A stretch of DNA of 64,000 nucleotides from Rosa chinensis. Its lineage: Eukaryota > Streptophyta > Magnoliopsida > Rosales > Rosaceae. Location: the NCBI RefSeq assembly GCF_002994745.2, contig NC_037089.1, positions 87,692,347 to 87,756,346 on the forward strand, in the 5' to 3' direction. The notes beneath the pieces were generated by a model. The model was not told the origin of the DNA. It ran no database searches and saw only the letters and a program-made list of their open reading frames with translations. A program made the translations under genes and the position numbers. Shown one piece after another: positions 47,008-58,720 of this stretch; positions within the stretch are counted from its first letter, which is position 1; every line of letters begins with the position of its first letter.

Positions 47008-47241
47008 ATAGATTGGGATATGCATCAGTTAACCAATGTAGCTTGTCTAGACTGGGTTATCCTGGCCCTTTATTCTTGTCGTAATTACTCATCAAATGCA
47101 GAATTGAATGGAATGAAGTTATGGAGTATGTTTTCTGTTGATTTAAATTTGATCTGTGGTTGTGTTGAATGCTTCAACAAAGAAAAGAATAAGGGTTGGA
47201 GTTGAGAATGAGAGACAATCTTAAAATGTTATAAAAAAAAA

Positions 47242-47313
47242 AGGTCCCACCGAGATTTGAACTCGGGTTACTGGATTCAGAGTCCAATGTCCTGACCACT
47301 AGACCATGGGACC
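47242..47313 (-). tRNA. tRNA-Gln (CTG)
   Basis: The minus strand begins GGTCCCATGGTCTAG and folds as a tRNA. The acceptor stem GGTCCCA pairs with TGGGACC. The anticodon loop CTCTGAA gives CTG, and the T-arm reads CCGAGTTCAAATCTCGG. It carries A-box and B-box motifs. Length 72 with the discriminator base. It lies 235 bases behind gene copy A. Confidence 0.92.
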
Positions 47314-47656
47314 CAATTGGTAAGCTACTCGAATAATAGTTAAGTTGAACGACAAGTGTGCATCAATTATCTAACAACCTCTTTTCTTGTTGATTAGGTG
47401 TTAATTTTAATTTCCAGGTCTGGTTGGTGTGAAATTGTTAAATACAATAATGAATATCGTATACGGTATACCAACATCCGCGACAGAATTTGTCTCGCGA
47501 AGGACATGGGAGAAGAAGATACCTTCAAACTTTTTGGCAATTTCTTGAGGTGCCCATTACATCATAATGCACTAATTATATATTGATTGATCTAGTTGGT
47601 TTTCCATCGCGATGAAAAGTAAGTGTGCTGTGTGCAGTATCTTTCATATAATTTTG

Positions 47657-47964
47657 CTCATTAAGTTGATTTCCAGGAAAAACCCAAAATAAATAGTTGA
47701 AACTTATCATCAACGAGAATAAAGAAACACTAGTACTGCGTGGCTATTAGATGGACACTCCATTGACTAATTGTATATACTGATCGAGTACTGATTCATC
47801 AAGTTTTACAAATATACTGCTCAATAAGTTGATTTCGAGGAAAAACCCAAAATAATAGTTGAAATTTATTATCAACGAGAATAAAGAAACACTACTTAGA
47901 TGGACACTCCATTGACTAATTGTATATACTGATGGAGTACTGATTCATCAAGTTTTACAAATAG
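47657..47964. repeat. About 160 bp tandem duplication
   Basis: A unit starting CTCAWTAAGTTGATTTC occurs at 47657 and again at 47820. The second copy has a deletion of about 20 bases. It lies just upstream of the CYP71 gene, so it is part of that promoter region. Confidence 0.8.
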
Positions 47965-48115
47965 AAAAATTAAAAGAACACGCCACGTCGCCACCCTTGC
48001 CTTGGTTATAATACATCATATTACTAATGGAATTTCATGCATAGATTCCATTGCTCATCTCTATTTTATTGTACAGCCCACATTGAATTAAGCACATTCA
48101 AGCCGAAGTACCAAA

Positions 48116-51100
48116 ATGTCGTCCCAAAATCCCAGCAATGAAACTCTTTTCATTTCTGTTTTGATCCTATTTATCCTTGTTATCTTTTGGAAGATGATAT
48201 CCAAAATAGTAGTCAAGTCTCCCCCAGGGCCGTGGAAGCTGCCTATGATAGGAAACTTGCATCAGTTGGTGAGTACACTCCCACATCGTACGCTGCGAGA
48301 CTTGGCCAAGCAACACGGACCCATCATGCACCTGAAAATGGGTCAGTTGGAGACCATAATTATTTCATCAGCCAAAGGAGCTCAAGAAGTGTTAAAGACT
48401 CATGAGCTCAGTTTGAGTCAGAGGCCTCAGGTTTTGGCGGTAGAAGTCATGTCCTATGGTCAATCCAGTGTCGTTTTCGCTCCTTATGGAGATTTCTGGA
48501 GAGAGCTTCGCAAGATTTCCGTGTGTGAACTCTTGAGTGCCAAACGTGTGCAGTCGTTCAGGTCTATAAGGGAAGAAGAGGTGTGGAGTCTCCTCGAATC
48601 TGTTTCGAATATGAGCCCCTCATCATCGTTCAATTTCAGCGAGAAGATCTTCGCCTTGACGTATGGGATAGTGTCGAGGGCAGCGTTTGGGAAGAGGTGC
48701 TCGGATCAAGTTCAGAAAGAGTTCACGTCTTTGGTTGAGGAAGCAATAAAACTCGCTGCAGGTTTTGACGTGCCGGATTTGTTTCCTTCACTCAAGTTTC
48801 TTGGTTACCTAACCGGAAGCATACCGGCCATGAGGAACATGCGAGACAAGCTCGGAATCATTCTCGACGGTATCATCAACGATCATATAGTTGTTGATGG
48901 TCATGATTATGATAATGAAGATTTTGTTGACGTACTTCTAAGGCTTCAGCAGTCCAACAAACTGGGGTTCGATTTCACAACCAGTAAGATTAAAGATGTC
49001 ATTATGGTACGTCAATGCAGATGTTATTTTATTGTTACACACTAGTAGTATGGTACCTATAATTTTTTTTTTTGAGAATAAGAATCCTTTATTGAAAATA
49101 ACTAAGATTACATAATATGGGAATGACCGGTGATGGACAAGAACTCCCCACTCTCCTCCCTAAAAACTGAACTAGTTACGGGTCCGTCATCCAGGATGAC
49201 ATCCATGAGCCAAAAGAGCCCAACCCCTAACCACCTATTTCGCCCAACCTCACAGGCTACAGATAACCCCGAGAAACTCGATAACACCCCATAGACAACC
49301 GCCAGAGAAACCAGCGCCCTCTTCCACACCGCGCCCCAATAAAACCAGACCACGTGCAAGGATCGCTTGTTAGCACATTGACCATAAGATAAAACCGAAA
49401 TTACACCAACTCGTCCCCAGGAAAGACACCACATCCATGGCACATCAATTTGACCCAACCCTAGCTCAAACGAGTAGGGACCAACTATTGACCAAAGTAA
49501 ACTAACCAATAACCAAAGTAAACTAAAAAGCAACCTAACTAAAACCAAGACTTTAACCAAAGGAAAGAAGTCGCCGCCACAGTACTCCTCACCCTTGTCG
49601 TCAGATGACCCGCCGGCAATCCACCACCGCAGCCTCATGTCTTCAATCTCCCCAAGTCGAAGGTGCCTGCTAAACCATACAGCAAACCACAGCCAATCTA
49701 TCAACAAGAAATCGATGAAAGACTCACTGTGCCTTGCCTCTGCCATGCCCACCACCTTGAAAACCCAGATCCACCACAGCTGCCATCTCCGTCTAGCGAC
49801 CCACCGTAGATTAGAAGTCAGCGCCATACGATCCATGGTATACCGCCGCCATGATCTGGCCTCTGACCACATACTCCACGCCGACCACCACCCGTCCGAC
49901 CTCCACACCGACGATGCCATCTCAGAGAAAAGAAGAGAAGTACCAGACCTTGACCAGCAAACCAAAGAGCAGAGGAGGACCCCTGAGATCCCAAGATCCC
50001 GTCCGGCAACACCCGCCACTCGTCGATGGAGCAGGGAGCCATGGCCGACGCGGGGGCGCCGCCGGACAGGCAGATAACTTTTGTTAACTCTCTCCAACCC
50101 TAGTTCTCACTCTCTCCGAATTGCACGGGATCGCGTTTACAGTATGGTACCTATAATTATTATTATTATTATTTGGAAAATGATTTGTGGCCTCAATATT
50201 AGATGTCATGCCATGTCATCTACAAACATCACCTATTTGTTAAATCATGTCATGTAATTCTTGAGAAAAAGACAATTTTATCATTCCAAAATTTAATGAC
50301 TCTAAATTATTTTGGGTTTCTTCTTAAAAAAAAAAAGCTTTCTTTCATATTTTTTCTTTTCATTACACTCATGCTTAGGTTTAAACAACAATTTTTTTTT
50401 CTTCAATCAAGAGTAGAAAAAAATTCATGTAATTCAATCAATAGATTTGCACGTACATTCGATTAATAGATTTGCATAACACATGTATATGAATTCAACC
50501 TTTGTTGGGTTATTGCAAATTTTGAAAATATAATGTGAAAAATACTTATTCATATGATTATATATATTCTTTTGTTCATTGTTTTCTCTTTATGTAGCTA
50601 CGGTTTAACGTTGGACTTGGATATGAATTTATTATTTTTTGTTTGTTTTTTCCTCATATTTATATTGTAGATGTTAACTAATGGCTGTTAAAGTGAAATT
50701 TTTTCTTACCTCTTAATTTAGACATAAGTATTTCCCGAATTCAATTTTTTAATTCAATTTTTTTTTTGGATGAAATTAATCAATATTTGGAAAGAAAAGT
50801 TAACATCTATTTCTTGACACATAATTCAATATATTAATGCCATTTGGAAAGAAAAACTAAAGGAAAGAATTTAATTAAATGAAGAAAAATATTGGTCAAA
50901 GAATCTCTTAAATTAATACATAATTAATAACTGATATTGTTTTTGTCACCTAATTAAATTTATTAATGTAATTTATTCACCCCTGTTGGGTATATTAATT
51001 TACAATTTTTGCCCAACATAATTTTTTGTAAATTAATATACCCAACAACCCCCTAACATCTAAAAAGAAATGTAAAAGGGTAAAGTTGGTATTGCAATAG

Positions 51101-52543
51101 TATGATGTGGCAAGATATATTATGTGAAATTGAAAATAAAAATTATATTTACTTACATGACATGACACTTAGGATTTGATGTCATAAATCTTAGGCCTCA
51201 TTGAGGCCCCATATCATTGCCCTTATTATTATTATTACTAGACCAAAACACACACTTTGTGTGTGGGTTTAATTTTTAAAAGAAAAAAAAAACAAAATAA
51301 TCATTGGAGAAACATGGGGAGTTTTGGAATTTGTATTTTTTTTTCCTCCTCTTTTGCTGTGGAACTGTGGAAGTGGGAAAGTTATAGAGAGAGATTTTAG
51401 GGGTAAATAAATTAAAATTTTATTCTATTATTTTGTTTATTTTGTCTATTAAAATTTTATTCTATTATTTTGTTTATTATTATTATTATTATTATTATTT
51501 AACTAAAGAATCTTAGAGGATATTAGTTTTCTGAAAAATAATAACACTAAGTTTTTAAAAACCATGCATCGCCGATCCTCACATTTTAACTGCATGCAAT
51601 TAAAGTGGTTTGATCCACGAAAACAGAGTGACTGATTCAAACTAATTAATTTTATGTTTTCATATAGGGATCGACCACTACAAGCTCCGACGAAAACTGT
51701 ATTCATTTGACCTTGTTTAAATATTGCAAGTGTTATGTTAATTAACTTTAAGAACCGACTGTTGAAATGATGAATGCGACTGTTTTCCGTTTAGTATGCC
51801 CTTTCAAGTTTGAACTAAGCTGGCCACATGTATGCAGCCTACGCAAGTATGACTGTAAGTTGATTCAGCGCATGCATGCATGTGTTTGGTTTTGGTGAAT
51901 GCAGGACTTCTTTTCTGCGGGGAGTGAGACTTCAGCTACTACCACAGAATGGGCAATGTCGGAGTTGATGAGAAACCCTGAAGTGATGAAGAAGGCCCAA
52001 GCAGAGGTGCGCCAATTGTTAGTGAACCGCCTTGAAGGAAAGAAAAGAATTGAAGAAGCAGATGTTCAAACACTGGACTACTTGAAAGCAGTGGTGAAAG
52101 AAACTCTGCGACTTCACCCTACCATTCCTTTAATCCCAAGAGAAGCAAGGGAGAGATGCGAGATCAGTGGTTACCAAGTAGCAGTTAAGACAAAAGTGAT
52201 TGTGAACGAGTGGGCAATGGGAAGAGATGCAGAGAATTGGGTTGACCCCGAGTCGTTTAAGCCAGAGAGGTTCCTCCATATCCATGGTGATAAAGTTAGT
52301 TCCAACAATATCGACTTCAAAGGGAGCAACTTTGAGTTCATTCCATTTGGGGCAGGTAGGAGAATATGTCCGGGCATATCATTTGCCACTGCAATGATTG
52401 AGCTTGCTCTTGCTCAGTTGCTCTATCATTTTGATTGGAAACTCCCCAGTGGAATCAAACCGGATGAGCTTGACATGTCGGAGACTTTCGGAGTAACCTG
52501 TAGGAGAAAAAATGATCTGTACTTGATTGCGACCCCTCATTGA
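48116..52543 (+). CDS. Cytochrome P450, CYP71 clan
   Basis: ER-anchored haem monooxygenase of the plant A-type (CYP71 clan, CYP71D/CYP726-like), probably in specialised metabolism; the substrate is not predictable. Two exons, 48116-49006 and 51905-52543, about 509 aa. An N-terminal membrane anchor ([15 protein letters not shown]) is followed by the hinge [17 protein letters not shown]. Exon 2 holds the oxygen-binding I-helix AGSETSATT, the K-helix [19 protein letters not shown] with ExxR, PERF (FKPERF), and the haem loop [10 protein letters not shown] with its cysteine ligand. The one conserved phase-0 intron of A-type P450s is here 2.9 kb, because a retroposon and a MITE sit inside it. No coding defect was found. 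Confidence 0.93.
49065..50140 (-). mobile_element. Poly(A) retroposon in CYP71 intron, 18 bp target duplication
   Basis: Flanked by an 18 bp direct repeat, AGTATGGTACCTATAATT, at 49047-49064 and 50141-50158. A poly(T) run on the plus strand next to the left flank is its poly(A) tail, preceded by CAATAAAGGATTCTT on the minus strand. About 1.08 kb. A 329-codon minus-strand frame (50097-49108) spans almost the whole element. It is Trp-rich with hydrophobic stretches, and I recognise no domain. It is probably a non-autonomous LINE-mobilised sequence. Confidence 0.85.
50175..51222. mobile_element. Putative MITE in CYP71 intron
   Basis: The left end GGAAAATGATTTGTGGCCTC and the right end, reverse-complemented GGGCAATGATATGGGGCCTC, are imperfect inverted repeats. 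Both ends abut TTATTATT tracts, so the target site cannot be fixed. The interior is AT-rich with a strong hairpin and no coding capacity. Confidence 0.55.
50984..51047. repeat. Perfect 22 bp inverted repeat (hairpin)
   Basis: Arms 50984-51005 and 51026-51047 are exact reverse complements (TGTTGGGTATATTAATTT...), with a 20-base loop. It lies within the putative MITE. Confidence 0.85.
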
Positions 52544-52837
52544 TCATTATCACCAGTATATATGTATACAAATTATGTCTATTTTCTCATCATATATAAG
52601 ACATCGATCATATAATTGAAGAAAACTAGACACAAACTTGTGGAAGGTTTTCTGATATATTGCTTCTTGAAGAAAAACAAATTACGTACAAGATTACACT
52701 ATATAGACACATTGAGTAAGGAAACAGACTTCCATCACCCTTAAAACACTCAAAGAGGACTTTAACCTTAATTTAACTCTATCAACTAAACCCATAACTA
52801 TGTTAACAACTCTTTCTTAACAAACTCTATCAACTAA

Positions 52838-53208
52838 GAGCATTTTTAGCAATGCTAGCCATTTTTTAGTCAAATTTTAGCTAAAGTAACTAAAAAGTCA
52901 TTTGAGCTAGTCACTTTAGAAATACATCTATATCAGTGCTTTCTATTTTAGCTAATTTTGAATTTATATTATTTTTAAAGGAATATTAAATAGTTTAAAT
53001 GTATTTATAAATTATATAAAGTAACTCAAAATGAATGTTTTAAATTATAGAGAGCCTCATATCGCTCTCTATATTTAGGAGCGAGATAGCTAAAAATTAT
53101 AATTAGAGTCACTTAAGAGTCTGGTGCAGCTGCTAAAATAGATAAAAAGCTATACATGCTCTCTAAAATAGCTAAGGAACCAAAATAGAGAGTATGCTAA
53201 AGATGTTT
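52838..53208. mobile_element. MITE between the P450 genes
   Basis: Inverted ends GAGCATTTTTAGCAATGC and, reverse-complemented from the right, AAACATCTTTAGCATACTC. TAA flanks both sides (52835-52837 and 53209-53211), suggesting a Harbinger-type target duplication. It contains many AGCTATTTTAGC-like subrepeats and no coding capacity. Confidence 0.6.
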
Positions 53209-53435
53209 TAAGGTAACGTGAGGTAAGGTATTAACAGAAAAAGATAATGTTAGAATCAGCGAAGTGATACAGCCATACTGCCAATAATAATAAAAAATTT
53301 ATAATAGATCGATACGTGATTGTAGACGACTGGTGTAAATTACTTGATGACATAATGAATCGGTCATAGAGTTTACTTGGTGTAAATTACTTGATGACAT
53401 AACGATTCATTATGTCTACAATCACAATCGGTCAA

Positions 53436-55113
53436 TGTGTGCAGTCATTTAGATCGATAAGAGAAGAAGAGGTTTCGAATCTCATCGAGGCCATTTCCTC
53501 ATCATCAAAGGGACTTACTCCCATCAAATTCAGTGACAAGAGTTTCAGTTTGACAACTGGGATAGTATCGAGGATTCGAGGGCAGCGTTTGGGGAAAAGT
53601 GCAAAGATCAGGAGGAGTTCTGTTCATTGCTTGAAGAATCGACAAAACTTGCTGGAGGCTTTGACATACCGGATTTGTTTCCTTCACTCAAATGTCTTGG
53701 TTTCGTAAATGGGAGCATACCTTCAATGAAGAAGATGCAAAAAAAGTTTGGACAGATTCTTGAGAGTATCATCAACGATCATAAGATCAAAAGTCAAGGC
53801 AATGAGATTGACAAACCAGAGGAAGATCTTGTTGACGTACTTCTCAAACTTCAGGAGTCCAAGAAGCTCGAATTCAACTTCACAACCGATCAGATCAAAG
53901 ATGTCATTATGGTACGTTTATATAAATATGACGTACTGAAACATATATATTGCAGATGCTCACAAAACTTGTTCACCAAATTCTTTCTAATCAAGTTATG
54001 TGACCAGTTACGGATCCAATATTTTTTGTGTAATCAAATTATAATATGGTTCCGAAGTATGGTACACGTGGTGGTCTGTATTGATGTTATTGGCCTATAT
54101 ATAGTACCTATCGTTGTCGCCAGTCGTTGTTCCCTTACTGTCTTTGAGGCAATATGTGGTACACGTTCCATTATCATGAGTGAGATTGTCTGGTTACCTT
54201 TGCATGAGCCCTTATAGCCAATTTGTTGAAAACATTGAATTATAATTAGCACATCGCGACACCCCCCCCCCCCCCCCACACACACACACATATATACAAG
54301 GGAAAAACAGAACACATACACAGAGGGAGCTACTCGATAGTGTAATGTCTGCATAAACCGGCACTCCTTTGGATTGTGTGTGTTAGTGTTTCAGTTATTC
54401 ATTCTAATTTGGCCATTTTGGAGCTTTATTATATATCGAATTTATGTTTTCTGGTGATCGACCAGGAGATATTCTCAGCAGGGAGTGAGACTACAGCTAC
54501 CACCATAGAATGGGCAATGTCACAATTGATGAGAAATCCAACAGTAATGAGTAAGGCTCAAGCCGAGGTTCGACGAGTCTTTCAAGGAAAGCCGAAAATT
54601 GAAGAAGCAGACGTTCAAAAACTGGAATACTTGAGAGCAGTGGTAAAAGAAACACTGAGATTACACCCTCCAGCACCATTATTCCCAAGAGAATCAAGAG
54701 AAAGATGTGAAATCGGAGGATACGAAGTCCAAGCGAAAACCAAAATGATCATCAATGAATGGGCCATTGGAAGAGACCCGGAGAGTTGGGTTGAAGCGGA
54801 GTCGTTTAAGCCAGAGAGGTTCCTCCATGGTGGTTCTGATTCCAGCATGGACTTCAAAGCGTCTGACTTCAAGTTCACTCCATTTGGGGCTGGTAGAAGA
54901 TCGTGTCCGGGTATTTCTTTTGGCCTTTCCATGGTTGCACTTGCTTTTTCTCATTTGCTCTATCACTTCGATTGGGAGCTGGGAAATGGGATCAAACCAG
55001 ATGAGCTTGATATGACTGAGACTTTTGGGTTCACATGTAGGAGAAAGAATGAATTGTACTTGATTGCCAAGCCTCCATCATCGTTTTCCTTCGCTCAGTC
55101 TGAGACATCCTGA
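53436..55113 (+). pseudogene. CYP71-like P450 pseudogene, truncated and frameshifted
   Basis: Paralogue of the P450 at 48116-52543. Similarity begins at [12 protein letters not shown], so about the first 140 residues (membrane anchor, hinge, first helices) are missing. At about 53566-53581 an 8 bp near-duplication (GTATCGAG, GATTCGAG) shifts the frame before the conserved AFG motif. After it the frame resumes as LEESTKLAGGFDIPDLFPSL and continues to the donor at 53911. Exon 2 (54466-55113) is complete and intact: [41 protein letters not shown]. The second exon alone is open for about 215 codons, but no full P450 can be made. Confidence 0.85.
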
Positions 55114-55566
55114 TCGATCACTTCAAGAATATATATGTGTGATACTTAATTAGGAATATGTGAAATAGTCGCCAAATCAAGGGCATAAAACGCCTCTCAA
55201 TTAGGTTTCTTCATTTGATAGAATTTCAGATAAGAAACCATATTGCATGATCATGCATTCATGCATCATGTGAACCCTTAATTTGGTGTTTTTAGTGAGT
55301 TTGAGAGTAGTTCACATAAAACGACGATTTAAAAAATTTATCATGCATCATAATATGTGATGTTTGGAGTTTTTTAATTATTAAAGTGGATGAAAAAATA
55401 AACACAACTAAAAAAATCAAATACTTTCATAGACATTGGACCATTTATAGGTTATGTCACAAAAAGCTACTAATCCGAACCTTAAAACTGATGCATTTAA
55501 AAAAAAAGAATTAATTTTGTGACCTACATATCTGTACTTTGTTACAAGAAAATGAATAAAATAACA

Positions 55567-55805
55567 ACCTGTGTGGAAAGATTGGTCAAGCGGCCTAACA
55601 TGGAACCCCTATGTCTAGCCTTCGAGTTCCAACTCCCTTAAGTTTGTGGCAGCAATTTTGAGGGGCTTTCAAATTAGCGTGCTTGCAGTAGGGGTTTAGT
55701 CTAGCTTTGCGGTATACCCTCGTGAATCTCAATCTGAATAATAACCGAGCACAATACTCGCTAAAGTAACTGCGGTAACTTGCTACCTTATCCACCATTA
55801 AAAAA
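55567..55805 (+). mobile_element. Probable tRNA-derived SINE
   Basis: It begins with an A-box-like TGGTCAAGCGG, followed about 45 bases later by a B-box-like CTTCGAGTTCC. It ends in an A-rich tail (AAAAAAATAAAAATAC). Length and layout fit a plant SINE. A target duplication was not found. Confidence 0.5.
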
Positions 55806-56135
55806 ATAAAAATACAGTGATTTTTTTTTTTTGGGTCTGAGAATATAGTGAAAAAGATTGAACCATAACATAAGAACTTTATGATAATAATCTGTAATTC
55901 AATATCGACCGTCCAGATATGATCGTGCTGAGGTGGAAGCCGCAGGTTAAACCTGGGCCTTTAGTTGCTAGCAGTAATACCCACCCAATCACCAGCCTCC
56001 AAGATAAGGTTGGTTTCCCCATATCTCCTCCTCCTCTTCTTCTTCTTCCTCCTCCTCCAAAGCTATAAGCTTTTGCTTCAAATTTCCTAAAAGTTCACAC
56101 CCTTTTTGATTTTATGAAAAATTAATCCCCAGAAA

Positions 56136-57287
56136 ATGGCGGTCGCGTCTATGAGTTTCAACCTAGTCGGAGCATTCAGAGGGATGGCTCTGAGCTCAAG
56201 CTCCTCAAGTTCTTCCTCTTCCTCCTCTTTCTTCAGAGGTGATTTGGGCTCCCTACAATTGGGCCCAAAGCTATCCTTGTCTACTACTACCCAACGCAGA
56301 TTGCCATTGAAGATTCAAAACGCGCACAAGAAAGGAGCTGGTAGTACCAAGAACGGTCGCGATTCCAAAGGCCAAAGGCTCGGCGTCAAGATTTACGGTG
56401 ACCAGGTCGCCAAGCCCGGCTCCATCATCATACGTCAGCGGGGCACCAAGGTAAAATATTCCCAAAAGATTGAGACTTTGGTTACCATGCCCATTTTAAT
56501 TTGGTTGGAACAAAGTGTCGCTAGAACTGATTAGATGTAGTAGAAACCGAAATTATTGTCTTGTGATTACTTCGAAGATTAAGCATTTGAGTAGAACATC
56601 AAGAGATAATGATGTATGGTATTACCATTACATTGAGAGATTGAAACCACGAACTTGGGAGGTGTGTTTCGACGAAGCTATTCTACTATAAAGATACATG
56701 TTTTGTTAGTGTTTTAATTTAGATGTCAGTTAAGGCATTCAGGGCTGTATTTTTGGGCAATAGTATGTCTGTTCCAATAGCTCAATGCTCTTATTAGTGA
56801 ATGCGATGTCCTTTGTTTGATGTAATTTTAGTTTTCGCTACCTTCCACGGACGTTGAGAGTCCTGTTTGACATTGAGATATTTTTTTTTTGCATTATTTT
56901 CAGTTCCATGCGGGGAAGAATGTGGGGCTTGGCAAGGACCATACCATTTTCTCTCTGATTGATGGGTTGGTTAAGTTTGAGAAGTATGGACCTGACAGGA
57001 AGAAGGTTTGATTTGAAGCTGTTGAACCTTACAGTTGTTGGCTTGAAAGAGTAGGTACTCTGTGCTGGTACTAACATGAATCGTCGTTGAACAATTGACA
57101 GGTGAGTGTTTACCCTCGGGAGATACAGCCTGAAAATCCCAACAGCTACAGGGTTAGGAAGAGGGAGAACTTCAAGCTACAACGCGAGAAAAAGAAAGCA
57201 AGAAAGGAAGGCTATATTCTTCAAAACAAACCACAACTGGTGCTTGCATCTGCTGATAATGGTGCAGAGACCAATCCTCTTTGTTGA
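56136..57287 (+). CDS. RPL27: Plastid 50S ribosomal protein L27
   Basis: Plastid ribosome large-subunit protein near the peptidyl-transferase centre. Exons 56136-56450, 56904-57005, 57102-57287; total 603 nt, 200 aa, the usual length. The transit peptide (about 55 residues) carries a run of 12 serines. The mature part begins near [15 protein letters not shown], the L27 signature, then [40 protein letters not shown] and [20 protein letters not shown]. The C-terminal extension of about 35 residues is plant-specific. Arabidopsis At5g40950 is the orthologue as I recall, next to FLA20 (At5g40940) and TOM20-4 (At5g40930), all of which have relatives in this window. Confidence 0.95.
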
Positions 57288-58367
57288 TTGTTGCTAATCT
57301 CGTATATGAAGTGCTATCAAAGGCAGCATAATTCTTTCCGTTTTGTATAATTTTGTGTTCAAATCACTGAGAAGTCTCAGTGTTGTACCAAGTATGCAGA
57401 GTTTAGTCCCTCTTTGATGTACTTCTCGCTTCTGTGGAAGATAAAATTCAGTAGTGCAATACAGCGGCTTTTACTTCGTTATTGAACTTCATATTCATGA
57501 GTACAAACTGTGATGCCTTGATCATTCATGGAAATTTGATTTCATAATGTTTTATCATTTGGTTTCATATTATCGAAGCCCCAGAATTCATTTTTTATGA
57601 CCAACTCTCACGACAATGTACTTGTGACCTAGCAAATCATCACTAAGCTATTCAATTCTTTTGGGTCTTCCCATCAACTCTTACTAGCAAAGCCAAAACT
57701 GAACTACAAGAGAGAATAGAGCTTTCATGACTGACACTCAGCGAAACAGAGAACAGTTGATCTGGTTAATTGGGAGAGAAGAAAATCGAATGATGAACTC
57801 AACATCTCTGAATTACAAAAGAACAAGCTAAGAGAGTAGAATCTTTCTGAAAAACAAGCAATAGGTAAACTGCAAGCATCGTAATGCACTTGGCCGTAAT
57901 CTTATCCCTATCTAGTGTTCGTTGATAGCTCCATCTTCTTTCTTACAAGTGCCAAATGACCTGCACCACCACAATCATTGCAGCATCAACATAATGTCAG
58001 GAAGACAGGAACTCATCTAGTTTTAATATACTCACATCTATTGATGAATCTTCAACACAATACAAAAGTAAGCCAAGGAGTTGTGATACAATGTATGAAA
58101 CTACTTGGATTTCCTGCGATTATATTACCCATATCAAGATGTTAGTGATCTATGAACCTAAAAAAGATCCTTGTGTTGTTGGCATCACCCGCAACAGCCC
58201 CCCACAATAATCATAAAACGATTATCAAACACAGAACACAACTAGAATCTGAGAAAATTATGTACAGATCAATATGAAACTAATACAATCAGTCACAGAC
58301 AACGTACTTCCTTGATTTGATCATGCATGCAGAGCGATCAAACTAATGACTGATCAGAGAACCTTAC
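57288..58367. other. L27 3' flank and 3' UTR intron of SEC61-gamma
   Basis: No additional gene is seen. The stop codon of the minus-strand SEC61-gamma gene at 58368-58370 is followed directly by GTAAGG. An acceptor (GGTGGTGCAG) lies near 57972, so about 400 bases here are probably a 3' UTR intron. Confidence 0.5.
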
Positions 58368-58720
58368 CTAAGCAGCTCCGACGTTGATGTTGTTGATCGG
58401 AATGAAGATGTGCTTCACAAAGAAGCCAACGAATCCCATCACCACAAACCCGATGGCCGTACGTACCGCCACCTTTGTGTGAATTCTGTTGCATGCAAAA
58501 CGCACGGCATCAATCTGAGATTCTCATGTATCCCAAATACAAAACAAATCAAAAGGATCAGGACTACACATTGCATCAATGTTCAAACAGAAGCGGATCC
58601 GATTTGGATTTGAAATGGATTATTACCTTTCCGGTCGGGTTTGTGGCAGCGTTTGACCAGGCGAACGCTGTCCTTGGAGAATTCTCTCAGGGGCTCAAAC
58701 ACTGAATCTATGGCGTCCAT
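58368..58720 (-). pseudogene. SEC61G: SEC61 translocon gamma subunit with apparent frameshift
   Basis: Small tail-anchored subunit of the ER protein-conducting channel. Exon 1 (58720-58627) reads [20 protein letters not shown] and ends CHKPDRK plus one base at a good donor. Exon 2 (58485-58368) contains [20 protein letters not shown] and [16 protein letters not shown], then TAG. Joined at the only visible GT-AG pair, the reading frame breaks: exon 2 starts AATTCACACAAAG, two bases more than needed for the conserved EFTKVAV. The product would end early, at about 46 residues. Everything else is well conserved, so this is either a recent 2 nt slip in the AC repeat or a sequence error. The stop codon sits exactly at a splice donor. 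Confidence 0.75.

Larger units (their letters stand above)
44521..47320 (+). repeat. Segmental duplication, copy A
   Basis: Gene-plus-tRNA segment that recurs at about 59656-63045. Similarity starts at TCTTTTTCTCGACCTCA and runs through all seven exons, the introns and the downstream tRNA-Gln. Confidence 0.85.

Noticed and set aside
47398..47586. 62-codon frame between tRNA-Gln and the P450 gene
   Set aside because: It could be a relic of a coding sequence, but no family could be recognised and no splice sites fit.
49595..50077. Plus-strand 160-codon frame in the P450 intron
   Set aside because: It lies antisense inside a retroposon and has low-complexity Pro/Arg/His composition with no family match.
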